A DNA stretch of 64,000 bases, from contig NQOF01000001.1 of NCBI GenBank assembly GCA_002270465.1, forward strand, positions 746,501 through 810,500, read 5' to 3'. Positions within the stretch are counted from its first letter, which is position 1. Every line of letters starts with the position of its first letter. Origin of the DNA: Blautia hominis. GTDB taxonomy: Bacteria > Bacillota > Clostridia > Lachnospirales > Lachnospiraceae. This document shows, in pieces, positions 33,011 through 42,183 of this stretch. Made by a program: the position numbers and the translations under genes. The notes under the pieces were generated by a model that was given only the letters and a program-made list of their open reading frames with translations, had not been told where the DNA came from and did not search any database.

Positions 33011-35398
33011 CTAATCTGTGTAATTGATCCTCGTAACCAGAGGATCTTTGTTCTGCATGTTCAGGCAGATGGCCGTGATCAGCATGGGCACCAGCAGCAT
33101 ACACACCGCATAAATACAGTATTCTGCCACAGGAAACTGATAATGCATATAGGCGGCACCTGCAAATTTTCTGAATGCCCACACCGTACCAAACCCAGCC
33201 AGGCCGCCGGCAGCAAACGTGATCAGAATATTCGGTATTGCCAGGTAAATATTTTCAATACAGAGCATTTTCATGATCTGCCGTTTCTCCATCCCAATGG
33301 ATTCCAGCATGGCAAATTCTCTCCTTCTGGCAGTAATACTGCTGATGTTGGTGTTGATCATATTAAAAATACTGAATATGATGATAAAAACGGTAAGGCC
33401 GTAAATCTGTGTATTCAGATTTTTTATCTGTGCTTCATCATCAATCTTTTTCTCTCTCAGAGTCCGAAGTCTCAAGTTTTTATGCTCATCCAAGATGTCC
33501 AGTATATTGGCTTCGATGGTTTCCCCGTTTTTCCGGAAATCCTCTGCGGTTACAAGAAAGGAGGAAGTCTTGTTCATACCGGACCACATTTCATCCATGG
33601 CTTTTTCCGTAATATATATGCCGTCTTCCAGCTTCCTGTCCACGTCACTGCTTTCCCGTACACCTGTAATCTGCACTTCACGCTGCTGAACACTGCCGTT
33701 ATACCACTCTACCCCTACTTTCTTCCCCATATCCAGAGATATATCGAAGATGGATCTCATCATTTTGTTATTCACTATAATGACAGCATCATCCTTTAGC
33801 GTGTCTGTGCTTCCTTCATCCAGCAAGGAGTCCAGCCTTTCTTTATTTTCCTCTGTCACAGGATATACATTTACCAGGACCTCTTTGTCTCCATCCCGGA
33901 TAATTGCCTGGGTAGTGATCTCTCTCAGAACTGCTCTTACATTGGGGATGTGTTCCAGCTGCTCCTTTAGCCGGTCATCCAGGGTTCCCTGTCTCTGCAG
34001 GTCCGTGATTCCATACTTCTGCGCATTGCCATGGGCATCGTATGCATAGTCCACAATATATTCCCAGTCCTCAAATTCTCCCATTCTGGAATATTCATCC
34101 GTATCCCATGCTGCCATGTAAGCTGCGCCCACCATGAACAATACGCCTCCTATTGCCAGCGACACGGTGGTCAGGACACCCTTTTTCCTGTTGCTGTTCC
34201 GGCTGCTCTTTGCCAGCGTCCACGCTGACAGTCTCTTGTGCGGTCTGTCCTTCCCCTCTGTATCACGGTCATCCCCAGCGTATCTTACCGCTTCCACAGG
34301 GGAAACACTTCCTGCCATCTTCGCGGGCTTTCCTACGGAAAAGAGAACCGAGAGTATTCCAAAGGCGGCACAGGCACAGGCAGTGAGCAGACAGTTTTTC
34401 ACATCCCAGCCATCAGGCTTGATAAAATATGCGAACACATTTCCTATCCCTATCCCCACAGGAATGGCAATGGCGCTGAGCATAAGCCCCTCCCTGCGGA
34501 TCATCCGCTTGATCTGTTTTTTAGTCATACCTATGGTTCTGAGCTGCCCAATCTGCTGGATCCGGCCTGTCACAGACAGATAGAAAATACTGTAGATAAC
34601 CACTGCAGCGGCAAACAATACGATGATCCCTACCATGACGATCAAAAGCGTCATGCTGCTTTTCTGAAGGGAGTATTCAAAGTTCCCGTTTACATTGATC
34701 TGGTTTCTCTCGATTCCATATCTGACAGCAAGGGCATCCACCGCCCCTGCGAACTCGGATATCTGCATATCACCTGCACCGACTATCTTAACCAGGGCTG
34801 TATACGGGATATCCCAAAGCCCTGCGCCTCTGTCTGCATATGCTTTTGACACGTAGACAGGATATTTGCTCATCTCACTGCCCCGGTCCATGAGACCGCA
34901 GACTACAAAGGTCTCCTGCTCTCCCTCCGCAAAGGACAGTTCCAGCTCTGTCCCTATTTTCACCTCTTTTCCCAGGGCTTTTAAAAGCTGGATATCCACA
35001 GCAATCTCATTTTCCTGTTCCGGCACTTTCCCATCCTGGGGAGTGAAAGTGACAATTCCGCTGCTGCGGCTCTCTATATAGAACGGATACATCTTTACTC
35101 CGCTTTCCTTGATCTCACCGCCCTCTTTATAGGGCACCAGCAGCTCTGTCTGCCGGTCACCGGCCAGACCCTCCATCTGCCGGTCCGTGATATTCATATA
35201 CATGACCTGCTGCATGGTATCCAGTATCCGCTGTTTTTCTTTCTCGCCTGATTTCTGGACCATAGCCAGACCGCTTATGAGACTCACGGCCAGGATAATG
35301 GTCAGGACCGTAAAAAAACTGTGGAGTTTATTCCCCATTAAGTTACTCCCGGCAACTCTCCACACCACACCTCTGTTATTATTTTTGTCAATGCTCAT
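33011..35398 (-). CDS. FtsX-type ABC transporter permease
   Basis: 795 aa from ATG 35398, which overlaps the ATPase stop codon (ATGA). Membrane segments sit near the N-terminus (about 25-50), a central block (about 255-390 and 425-445) and the C-terminus (about 680-790), separated by large extracytoplasmic domains. This is the MacB/BceB-like two-FtsX layout. It pairs with the ATPase at 35395 and a two-component system just upstream. Such modules usually sense or expel antimicrobial peptides or act on the envelope. The substrate is unknown. Confidence 0.87.
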   Translation of the reverse strand: MSIDKNNNRGVVWRVAGSNLMGNKLHSFFTVLTIILAVSLISGLAMVQKSGEKEKQRILDTMQQVMYMNITDRQMEGLAGDRQTELLVPYKEGGEIKESGVKMYPFYIESRSSGIVTFTPQDGKVPEQENEIAVDIQLLKALGKEVKIGTELELSFAEGEQETFVVCGLMDRGSEMSKYPVYVSKAYADRGAGLWDIPYTALVKIVGAGDMQISEFAGAVDALAVRYGIERNQINVNGNFEYSLQKSSMTLLIVMVGIIVLFAAAVVIYSIFYLSVTGRIQQIGQLRTIGMTKKQIKRMIRREGLMLSAIAIPVGIGIGNVFAYFIKPDGWDVKNCLLTACACAAFGILSVLFSVGKPAKMAGSVSPVEAVRYAGDDRDTEGKDRPHKRLSAWTLAKSSRNSNRKKGVLTTVSLAIGGVLFMVGAAYMAAWDTDEYSRMGEFEDWEYIVDYAYDAHGNAQKYGITDLQRQGTLDDRLKEQLEHIPNVRAVLREITTQAIIRDGDKEVLVNVYPVTEENKERLDSLLDEGSTDTLKDDAVIIVNNKMMRSIFDISLDMGKKVGVEWYNGSVQQREVQITGVRESSDVDRKLEDGIYITEKAMDEMWSGMNKTSSFLVTAEDFRKNGETIEANILDILDEHKNLRLRTLREKKIDDEAQIKNLNTQIYGLTVFIIIFSIFNMINTNISSITARRREFAMLESIGMEKRQIMKMLCIENIYLAIPNILITFAAGGLAGFGTVWAFRKFAGAAYMHYQFPVAEYCIYAVCMLLVPMLITAICLNMQNKDPLVTRINYTD

Positions 35399-36075
35399 GA
35401 AGACCACCCACTCTCAACAATCTTTCCATCCTCGATCCGGATGGTCCTGTCCGCCACCTGGGCGATCTCCTCATTGTGAGTGATCATGACAAGTGTCTGA
35501 TGGAATTTTTTACCGGCTGCCTGAAACAGCCCCAGCACCTCCTGGCTTGTCTGGGTATCCAGGTTTCCTGTTGGCTCATCTGCCAGTATGATAGCCGGCT
35601 TTGTGATCAATGCCCTGGCAATGGCCACCCTCTGCTGCTGCCCGCCGGAGAGCTTTCCCGGTTTTCTCTTCAGTTTATCCTCAAGTCCCAGGACCGTTAC
35701 GATCTCCTTCACGTAATCTTCATCCGCACCGCGTCCGTCCAGCTCTATGGGCAGGACGATATTGTCATACACATTCAGATTTGGCATCAGATTAAAATTC
35801 TGAAAAACAAATCCAATCTTACGGCGCCTGAAAATGGTCAGTTCATTGCTGTCAAGCCCGCTTAACTCCTGTCCGTCCACCATCACACTGCCTCCTGTGG
35901 GGCAGTCCAGCCCTCCCAGCATATGCAGAAGTGTACTCTTGCCTGAACCGGACCGGCCTACAATGGCAGTAAAACTCCCCTGCTCGATTTCCATACTGAT
36001 ACCGTCAAGAGCTTTTACCAAGAGCGGCTCTTTTCCGTAATACTTTGTGAGATTTCTTGTCTGTAATATATTCAT
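35395..36075 (-). CDS. ABC transporter ATPase (MacB/LolD/BceA type)
   Basis: 226 aa. Walker [10 protein letters not shown] (40-48), signature LSGGQQQR, Walker B ILADEPTG and switch histidine in VMITHN are all present. It powers the FtsX permease encoded 4 bp overlapping downstream. Its promoter has TATAAT but a poor -35 covered by three direct repeats at 36132-36162, suggesting activation by the adjacent response regulator. Confidence 0.92.
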   Translation of the reverse strand: MNILQTRNLTKYYGKEPLLVKALDGISMEIEQGSFTAIVGRSGSGKSTLLHMLGGLDCPTGGSVMVDGQELSGLDSNELTIFRRRKIGFVFQNFNLMPNLNVYDNIVLPIELDGRGADEDYVKEIVTVLGLEDKLKRKPGKLSGGQQQRVAIARALITKPAIILADEPTGNLDTQTSQEVLGLFQAAGKKFHQTLVMITHNEEIAQVADRTIRIEDGKIVESGWSS

Positions 36076-36104
36076 AATCCGTTCCCCTTTCTTCTTATAA
36101 ATCC

Positions 36105-36162
36105 ATTATAGCCGTCTATTCTCTCAATCCGGTATCAATATCCTGTATCAATAGTACCAATA
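36105..36162 (-). promoter_or_regulatory. ABC promoter with three direct repeats, candidate response-regulator site
   Basis: On the minus strand TATTGGTAC, TATTGATAC and TATTGATAC (36162-36154, 36153-36145, 36140-36132) precede TATAAT (36110-36105). No good -35 box is seen at the proper distance, consistent with activator dependence. Confidence 0.5.
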
Positions 36163-36221
36163 TTGATATCTTTCCGCATCCCATGTGTATCCGCCCAAAA
36201 CACCGCCCGACCATACAGAAA

Positions 36222-36245
36222 AGGCGGCCTCACGCCGCCTTTTTC
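36222..36245. terminator. Bidirectional terminator at the end of the histidine kinase gene
   Basis: Stem AGGCGGC (36222-36228) / GCCGCCT (36234-36240) flanked by A and T runs on both sides. It overlaps the kinase stop codon and separates the kinase gene from the ABC genes transcribed after it. Confidence 0.75.
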
Positions 36246-37246
36246 GGAAGAAATATCTGGAATTTTGTGCCTTGTCCCTCATTTGATCTTACTTTGATGT
36301 ATCCGCCCTGCAAAGTGATGATCTGCCTGGCCAGGTATAATCCGATACCCAGGCCCTCTGTTTTCGCTGCCTTTGCCTCCCGGTAAAACCTCTGGAAAAC
36401 CTGGTTGTAATGTCTGGGATCTATACCCATTCCATTGTCACTTACAGAGATCACAACATACATTTCCAGGTTTTGGGCATTTACGGATATTTTCCCGCCG
36501 CTGTCCGTATATTTCACTGCATTGTCCAGGATATTGCCCAAAGCTTCTGCGGTCCATTTACTGTCATGGCTGACCTCCAGCGTTGGCCTGACGTTTACCT
36601 GCAGTTCGATCCCCTTCTCCTCTGCCCTGGATCTTACTGTATTTACAGCCTGTGTTACGGTATGGATCATCTTGCAGTTATCAGGATGCATATGCATCAT
36701 TTTGCTCTCAAGGCGTGACATCTTAGCCAGAGAGTCAATGAGAAATTCCAGTTTTTTGATCTGCTGCCCAATGATCTGAATAAACTGACGTTCCTCTTCC
36801 CTGGACAGCGTTTCCTCACAGAGGGTATCCCCGTACATCTTTATGTTGGTTATGGGGGTTTTCAACTGGTGGGTGATGTCCGATACCATCTGCTGGGTCT
36901 CTGCTTTCTCCTTTTCCGCTGTACTGGCCCTGGCTTCCAGGATCTCCCCTGTTTTCTGAATTTCCATGACCATTTTGGAGGTCAGAGTCTCCTGATTCTG
37001 CACACCGGCACAAGGATTCCCTTTCATAATTTCCTGGGCATAAAAACACACCTGCCTGCAATGATCCACATACTGCTTTCTATAGTAAAGAAAGCTGCCC
37101 ATACCGGCAGCCCACAATCCCCACAGCACCGCCCATAGAACCAGCTTTGTTTCAAACGGAACTGGCTGCAGGAAGAGAAAAAAGCTCCCCCCGCACACCG
37201 CCAGAAAATGGATCGCTATGAGAACAGCCCCGACGATTTTTTTCAT
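36230..37246 (-). CDS. Sensor histidine kinase
   Basis: 338 aa. Two membrane segments (about 4-27 and 35-55) enclose a very short outside loop, the intramembrane-sensing layout common for kinases that work with BceAB-type transporters. H-box DITHQLKTP has phosphoacceptor H126, followed by N, G1 (DNGMGI) and G2 (GLGIGLYLA) boxes. Start ATG 37246 follows GGGAGG and comes just after the response regulator stop at 37248. Confidence 0.88.
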   Translation of the reverse strand: MKKIVGAVLIAIHFLAVCGGSFFLFLQPVPFETKLVLWAVLWGLWAAGMGSFLYYRKQYVDHCRQVCFYAQEIMKGNPCAGVQNQETLTSKMVMEIQKTGEILEARASTAEKEKAETQQMVSDITHQLKTPITNIKMYGDTLCEETLSREEERQFIQIIGQQIKKLEFLIDSLAKMSRLESKMMHMHPDNCKMIHTVTQAVNTVRSRAEEKGIELQVNVRPTLEVSHDSKWTAEALGNILDNAVKYTDSGGKISVNAQNLEMYVVISVSDNGMGIDPRHYNQVFQRFYREAKAAKTEGLGIGLYLARQIITLQGGYIKVRSNEGQGTKFQIFLPKKAA

Positions 37247-37247
37247 A

Positions 37248-37931
37248 TTATCTGCAGCCTCCCATCCATTCATAGCCCATGCCATACACGGTTTTTATGT
37301 AGCTGTTCTCCCCATCCTCCAGCTTACCTCTCAGTCTGCTGATATTTAATGTCAGTGCGTGGTCATTCACATAATTCCCCCTGTCATCCCAGATCTTTTC
37401 AAGCAGTATCTCCTTTGACAAGATCCGGTTTGGATTTCTGCAGAAAAGCTCCAGCAGACTGAATTCCGTGGGCGTCAGTGTCAGTATCTGTCCGTCCCTG
37501 CTGACTGTTCTTTTCTCAAAATCCACCTCCAGGTTATTGCAGGTATATACACGGGAAGTCTCCTCCGTCTTGGTACACCGCCGCAAAATAGTCTGTATCT
37601 TCTCCACCACCACTCGGATGCTGAATGGCTTGGTGATATAATCATCCGCTCCAAGCTGCAGTCCCTGGATCACATCATCATCCAGATTGTGGGCTGTCAA
37701 AAAAACAAAGGCAGCGGACTGTTTTGTGAGCACTTTCCTGGCAAACTCAAACCCGTTCCCATCCGGCAGATTCACATCCAAAAGGATCAGATCCGGCTCA
37801 TGTCCTTTTAAATATTCCTCCGCCTCTGTCAGTGTATACGCAGGTTCCACTTCAATATCCTTTCTTTGAAGGTGAAAGCAGAGGCCCGCATTTAATATTT
37901 CGTCATCCTCAATGATCAATACCTTGCTCAT
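37248..37931 (-). CDS. OmpR/PhoB family response regulator
   Basis: 227 aa. The receiver domain has acidic pocket E8/D9/D10, phosphoacceptor D52 and K101. The C-terminal winged helix ends in HALTLNISRLRGKLE and YIKTVYGMGYEW. Start ATG 37931 is chosen because the receiver begins there (MSKVLIIEDD). Paired with the kinase at 36230 and probably controls the ABC genes at 33011-36075. Confidence 0.92.
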   Translation of the reverse strand: MSKVLIIEDDEILNAGLCFHLQRKDIEVEPAYTLTEAEEYLKGHEPDLILLDVNLPDGNGFEFARKVLTKQSAAFVFLTAHNLDDDVIQGLQLGADDYITKPFSIRVVVEKIQTILRRCTKTEETSRVYTCNNLEVDFEKRTVSRDGQILTLTPTEFSLLELFCRNPNRILSKEILLEKIWDDRGNYVNDHALTLNISRLRGKLEDGENSYIKTVYGMGYEWMGGCR

Positions 37932-38031
37932 ATCTGTCCACTGTCCTGTTCTTTCTTTTCCGGCACGCAGGATCATCTGCCAATTCCGATCCTCTGCACA
38001 ATACGCTTCTGCTGCCGCTGTTTTACTGAAA

Positions 38032-38060
38032 AGTATACACTATCTTTTTTCTTATGTACA
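38032..38060 (-). promoter_or_regulatory. Promoter of the two-component system
   Basis: On the minus strand TGTACA (38060-38055), 17-base spacer, TATACT (38037-38032). MITE copy C ends 10 bp upstream of the -35 box. Confidence 0.55.
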
Positions 38061-38070
38061 TAGATATTCT

Positions 38071-38204
38071 GTAACTGTTCAGTACCCTCACAGTTACAGG
38101 CAAAAATCCATGCAGAATCGCCTTTGGCGATGGGATTTTTGCTTGGCCGTGGTACACTTTCTTACGGTCAGCGCAGTGAATGCGCAGACCTACTGAATAG
38201 TTAC
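38071..38204 (+). mobile_element. 134-bp MITE, copy C
   Basis: Ends GTAACTGTTCAGTA (38071) and TACTGAATAGTTAC (ending 38204), both with intact GTAA termini. Flanked by a perfect 8-bp duplication GATATTCT at 38063-38070 and 38205-38212. It sits between the uxaA stop codon (38215-38217) and the two-component promoter. It is the copy closest to both others and so nearest the likely ancestor. Confidence 0.87.
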
Positions 38205-38214
38205 GATATTCTTA

Positions 38215-39699
38215 CTACAGAGTTACACCCTGTTTGAAGATTGCAATGTCATGATACCCTGCTGTTTCCGCTTTGACTTTTTTTCCGGATGCCACCTCTA
38301 TAATATAACAGAATAATTCTTCTGCCAGTTCCTCTTTCGTCTTATCCTCCACCATCCTGCCCGCATTAAAATCAATCCAGTTTGTTTTGTAAGCAGACAA
38401 TCCGGAATTAGAAGAAATCTTTACAGTGGGAACAAGAGATGCAAACGGTGTTCCTCTTCCGGTCGTGAATAATACGATCTGCGCTCCTGAAACCGCCAAT
38501 GCGGTGGATGCAACCAGATCATTCCCCGGTGCTGACAAAAGGTTCAGCCCTTTTTTCCTGACCCGCTCAGTGTATTTTAATACATCCGTCACAGGTGCAG
38601 AGCCGGATTTCTGGGTACAGCCAAGAGACTTGTCTTCCAGTGTGGAGATTCCTCCTTTTTTATTTCCAGGGGACGGATTTTCATAGATCGTCTGGTTATG
38701 GCTTGTGAAATAGTCCTTGAAATCATTGATGAGATGAACGGTCTTTTCAAATACTTCTCTGTTTTCGCATCGGTTCATAAGGATGGTTTCCGCTCCAAAC
38801 ATCTCCGGAACCTCCGTGAGTATGGTTGTTCCCCCTTTTGAGATGAGAAGGTCAGAAAAAGCTCCCACCACCGGATTTGCCGTGATGCCTGACAGGCCGT
38901 CTGAACCGCCGCATTTCATGCCGATGATCAATTCCCCTGCATCACATTCTTCTCTGACACATTTATCTGCATTTTTGTAGAGATCTCCAAGCAAAGCCAG
39001 TGCTTCCTCTATCTCATCCTCCGTATCCTGGCATTGTAAAAATTTCACCCGGTCCTCATCATACGCGCCGATATATTCTTTTAAAACAGGAATGTTACAG
39101 TTTTCACAGCCAAGCCCCAGTACAAGAACTCCTCCCGCATTTGGATGATGGATCATATCAGCCAGAACTTTTCTTGTATTTTCCTGATCATCCCCCATCT
39201 GGGAGCAGCCGTAAGGATGGGCAAATGCCACAATTTCCTCCACATTCCCAAGAGGGAACCGCTTTTTGGCTTCCTGCTCTATGGCCTTTGCCACAGACGA
39301 GACACATCCCACTGTAGGAAGGATCCAAAGTTCATTCCGTACCCCCACGGTGCCGTCGGTACGCCTGTATCCCATAAAAGAAGCTTTTTTGCCCGTCAGC
39401 CCTTTGAGCGGAACCGGTTCGTACCGGTACTCCAGCACCTCACCCAGTGAAGTTTTCAGATTGTGGACATGAATCCAGTTCCCCTTCAAAATATCTTCTT
39501 TTGCGTAACCTATGGTGGCGCCGTATTTAACCACAGGAGTTCCCTTTACAATATCACAGAGGGCAAATTTATGCCCCTGGGGAATATCTTCAAGAAGTGT
39601 GATCTCCGTATGGTCCACGGTTATGGATGTCCCTTTTTCCAGCGGTTTCAAAGCAACTGCTGCCATATCTTCCCTGTTTATCTTAATAAAATCCTGCAT
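38215..39699 (-). CDS. uxaA: Altronate dehydratase
   Basis: 494 aa, converts D-altronate to 2-keto-3-deoxy-D-gluconate in galacturonate breakdown. Both family parts are present: an N-terminal SAF domain (VDHTEITLLEDIPQGHKFAL near 27-46) and the large UxaA domain with FMGYRRTDGTVGVRNELW, the HPYGCSQMG segment and CGGSDGLSGITANP. The start ATG 39699 follows AGGAGAG. It is 10 bp downstream of the uxaB stop, forming an operon. MITE copy C sits directly after its stop. Confidence 0.93.
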   Translation of the reverse strand: MQDFIKINREDMAAVALKPLEKGTSITVDHTEITLLEDIPQGHKFALCDIVKGTPVVKYGATIGYAKEDILKGNWIHVHNLKTSLGEVLEYRYEPVPLKGLTGKKASFMGYRRTDGTVGVRNELWILPTVGCVSSVAKAIEQEAKKRFPLGNVEEIVAFAHPYGCSQMGDDQENTRKVLADMIHHPNAGGVLVLGLGCENCNIPVLKEYIGAYDEDRVKFLQCQDTEDEIEEALALLGDLYKNADKCVREECDAGELIIGMKCGGSDGLSGITANPVVGAFSDLLISKGGTTILTEVPEMFGAETILMNRCENREVFEKTVHLINDFKDYFTSHNQTIYENPSPGNKKGGISTLEDKSLGCTQKSGSAPVTDVLKYTERVRKKGLNLLSAPGNDLVASTALAVSGAQIVLFTTGRGTPFASLVPTVKISSNSGLSAYKTNWIDFNAGRMVEDKTKEELAEELFCYIIEVASGKKVKAETAGYHDIAIFKQGVTL

Positions 39700-39709
39700 A
39701 CTCTCTCCT

Positions 39710-41047
39710 TTACCCCAGTACAGCGCTGTAAGCGTTCTCCATACCCTCTGTCTCAATACAGTCATACCATTTCTGAACCGCCTCCAGCATTGGACTTAGA
39801 TCCTGTCCCCAATACTCTTCCTTCTTTAAAACGTCAGCAACAGAAGCCTCTTTCATAAATGCCAGGATTTCTTCCCCGTCGTTTGCCGCATCTGTGTGGT
39901 AAAATGCTATGAGGGCAGCAAATGAAAAAGTAAGCCCCTGGGGGTAGGTGCCGTATTTTTCTTTATATTCCAGGATCGTAGGCAGGACTCTTGCCTTAAA
40001 CTTGGACACAGAGTTTAAAGCAATGGATAAAAGCAAATGCCTGATAAACGGATTTGCAAAGCGCTCTAAAACTGCCTGCCCGAAGTTTCTGTTGTCCTGT
40101 GAATCCCCGATAGTAGGAATGATCTCCTCAAAAATACATTTTTTGAGAAGTGCGGATACTTTTTCATCTTTCAGGCATTCCCCTACTGTCTCCAGACCAT
40201 AGAGATGTGCTCCCAGCACCATAGATGTATGGGCACCATTTAAAATTCTGACCTTTCTCTTTTTAAAAGGATCTACATTGTCTGTCCAGATGACATTATA
40301 ACCGGCCTTCAAAAGCGGCAGCTCGTCCTCGTGGTTTCCCTGGATGACCCACAGATGAAAGATCTCCGCCGTATCCATCATATTGTCCTGCTCTTTGATC
40401 CTTTCACACAAAGCCTTATGCTCCTCCCTCGGAAATCCGGTCACGATACGGTCAACTAATGTGGAACAGAAATCATTCTCTTTCTCCATCCAGTTCTTAA
40501 AATCTTCTCCAAACCCCCACAGATCCGCATACTGCATACAGCATTTTTTCAATTCTTCCCCGTTATGGTCGATCAGTTCACAAGATAAAATGATAAACCC
40601 TTTTAAGCCCAGTAAAAAACGTCTGTACAATAATTGGGTCAGCTTGCCCGGAAAAGATTTTGCCGGCTTATCATCCGGTCTGTTGTCCGGGACAAACTCA
40701 ATGCCCGCCTCCGTTGTATTCGATACAATAAATCGGAAGTCAGGGTTTTTGGCCAACGCTTCATACGCTTCGTGTTCTGTATAAGGGTTGATACATCTGG
40801 ATATAATATCAATATGCGTGTGCTCATCCACGACTCTTCCCTTATCAATCCCTCTTAAAAAGAGATGATACCTACAATCTTGTTTCTTCAATTCTTCAAT
40901 CATACCTTTTTCGATTGGCTGTACCACCACAACGGAACCGTCAAACATATCTTTTTCTTTTAATTTCTGAAAAAAATAATCTACGAATCCACGGAGAAAT
41001 CCTCCTTCTCCAAACTGTATTACTGTTTCTTTCCTCTGTGTACACAT
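39710..41047 (-). CDS. uxaB: Tagaturonate reductase
   Basis: 445 aa polyol/mannitol dehydrogenase-fold enzyme that reduces tagaturonate to altronate with NADH. The N-terminal nucleotide-binding segment VIQFGEGGFLRGFVDYFF (9-26) and the late KVRILNGAHTSM motif are characteristic. Start ATG 41047 follows AAAGGGG. With uxaA it covers two successive steps of galacturonate degradation; uronate isomerase, KDG kinase and aldolase are not in the window. The promoter region carries a perfect GntR-type palindrome at 41129-41144. Confidence 0.92.
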   Translation of the reverse strand: MCTQRKETVIQFGEGGFLRGFVDYFFQKLKEKDMFDGSVVVVQPIEKGMIEELKKQDCRYHLFLRGIDKGRVVDEHTHIDIISRCINPYTEHEAYEALAKNPDFRFIVSNTTEAGIEFVPDNRPDDKPAKSFPGKLTQLLYRRFLLGLKGFIILSCELIDHNGEELKKCCMQYADLWGFGEDFKNWMEKENDFCSTLVDRIVTGFPREEHKALCERIKEQDNMMDTAEIFHLWVIQGNHEDELPLLKAGYNVIWTDNVDPFKKRKVRILNGAHTSMVLGAHLYGLETVGECLKDEKVSALLKKCIFEEIIPTIGDSQDNRNFGQAVLERFANPFIRHLLLSIALNSVSKFKARVLPTILEYKEKYGTYPQGLTFSFAALIAFYHTDAANDGEEILAFMKEASVADVLKKEEYWGQDLSPMLEAVQKWYDCIETEGMENAYSAVLG

Positions 41048-41109
41048 AACAGAAGCCCCTTTCGGTCATATCTTATTTACAACAAACAATTTCCTTTTCG
41101 GTTTCCCCT

Positions 41110-41144
41110 ATTATACTTCATATATCCCATGTTGTATACAACAT
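41110..41144 (-). promoter_or_regulatory. uxaB promoter with TTGTATACAA operator
   Basis: TATAAT on the minus strand (41115-41110). A perfect 16-bp palindrome ATGTTGTATACAACAT (41129-41144) occupies the -35 region, so a bound repressor would block polymerase. Confidence 0.65.
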
Positions 41145-41210
41145 ATTATGTATTTTTTTACTTTCGTGCCTTTCCATAAAAAATGTTTTTTCTTTTTGTG
41201 CGGATTTCAT

Positions 41211-41257
41211 AAAAAGGAAATGACCGGTCTTCCTATTTATAAAGACCAGTCATTTCC
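41211..41257 (-). terminator. Terminator overlapping the end of the GntR gene
   Basis: A 16-bp stem (41216-41231 with 41242-41257, one G-U pair) spans the stop codon region and is followed on the minus strand by TTTTTATG. Confidence 0.8.
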
Positions 41258-41893
41258 TTTAAACAATAAATCAAATATGGCATTCTTAGAATAATGCAGA
41301 TGCTCATTCATGGCGTCAGCCGCGCCGTCCCAATCCTGTTTCAGCGCACATTTTGTAATCTTTAAATGTTCCTGAATGGTTTCTTTGCGGCGCTTTTCGG
41401 AACACTCTCCGCTCATGATCCGCATTCGTTTTATCTGGCTGTTGATCAGCTCATAGGTTTTCAAAAAATAAATATTGGATGTGGCGTCCATGAACATCTG
41501 ATGAAAAAGATCATCCATATCATCATAGGAATAAGGGAGATCTCCGCCCTTTAAATATGCCTGATAATCCTGATAATAATTCATGTAGATGTCCTGCTCT
41601 ATCCGGTTTCCATAGTGGGAGATGGCATATGGCTCCAGCATAAGCCTTGTCTCATATATCATATTGATCTGACTCAGGGACAAGTCAGAAACCATGATCC
41701 CTTTCTTGGGAAGAATTTTTACCAGGCCTTCCTGCTCCAGTCTGCTGATGGCATCCCGCACCGGCGTCCTGCTGGCCGATACCTCCTCCCGCAGCAATTC
41801 TTCATTGATAAAAGTATTCGGTGCATATTCACAATTTAATATTTTTGCTTTTATGGCATTATATGCCTGTTGTTTTAAACTCTCTTTTTGCAT
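41237..41893 (-). CDS. GntR family (FCD) regulator, likely repressor of the hexuronate genes
   Basis: 218 aa. N-terminal winged helix (NEELLREEVSASRTPVRDAISRLEQEGLVKILPKKGIMV at about 27-66) and C-terminal FCD effector domain. It lies between the uxaAB operon and the divergent dehydrogenase-GntP-LarA operon. Three TTGTATACAA-like sites, typical in form for FadR-class regulators, occur at the promoters on both sides and upstream of its own promoter. It is therefore likely to repress both operons and perhaps itself. The inducer is probably a uronate or hexonate. Confidence 0.88.
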   Translation of the reverse strand: MQKESLKQQAYNAIKAKILNCEYAPNTFINEELLREEVSASRTPVRDAISRLEQEGLVKILPKKGIMVSDLSLSQINMIYETRLMLEPYAISHYGNRIEQDIYMNYYQDYQAYLKGGDLPYSYDDMDDLFHQMFMDATSNIYFLKTYELINSQIKRMRIMSGECSEKRRKETIQEHLKITKCALKQDWDGAADAMNEHLHYSKNAIFDLLFKGNDWSL

Positions 41894-42183
41894 ATTGCCG
41901 CCTTTCTGAGGTTATTTCCGTATGATCACTTTTGCAGCGGATTGGTCTCTTAATCGCTGCAGTTTTTACACTCTCCCAATTCATAACCTGTTACATATTT
42001 TACCACATTCAGGTGAGATTGAAAAGCCTATCCATTCTTAGTTTTTTCATCGTTGTATACATTATCAGCTATATTAATCCGAAGGCATTTTCTATTTTTG
42101 GCTATATTGCACATTTCATCATGTGTTTATTTGTGTATAGTTGACAATTTATTGATTTATACTGCATTTTTATCTTTTTTCTA
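41894..42183. promoter_or_regulatory. GntR upstream region with promoter and operator-like site
   Basis: A minus-strand promoter candidate TTTTCA (42025-42020), 17-base spacer, TAAAAT (42002-41997) would serve the GntR gene. TTGTATACAT (42053-42062), 9 of 10 to the operator, lies upstream of it. The rest is AT-rich with no gene or further repeat seen. Confidence 0.45.

Noticed and set aside
33011-36075. ABC permease/ATPase as partner of the sugar-binding lipoprotein at 31553
   Set aside because: The permease is a two-FtsX type of envelope/antimicrobial module, not a sugar importer permease, and it is tied to the two-component genes.
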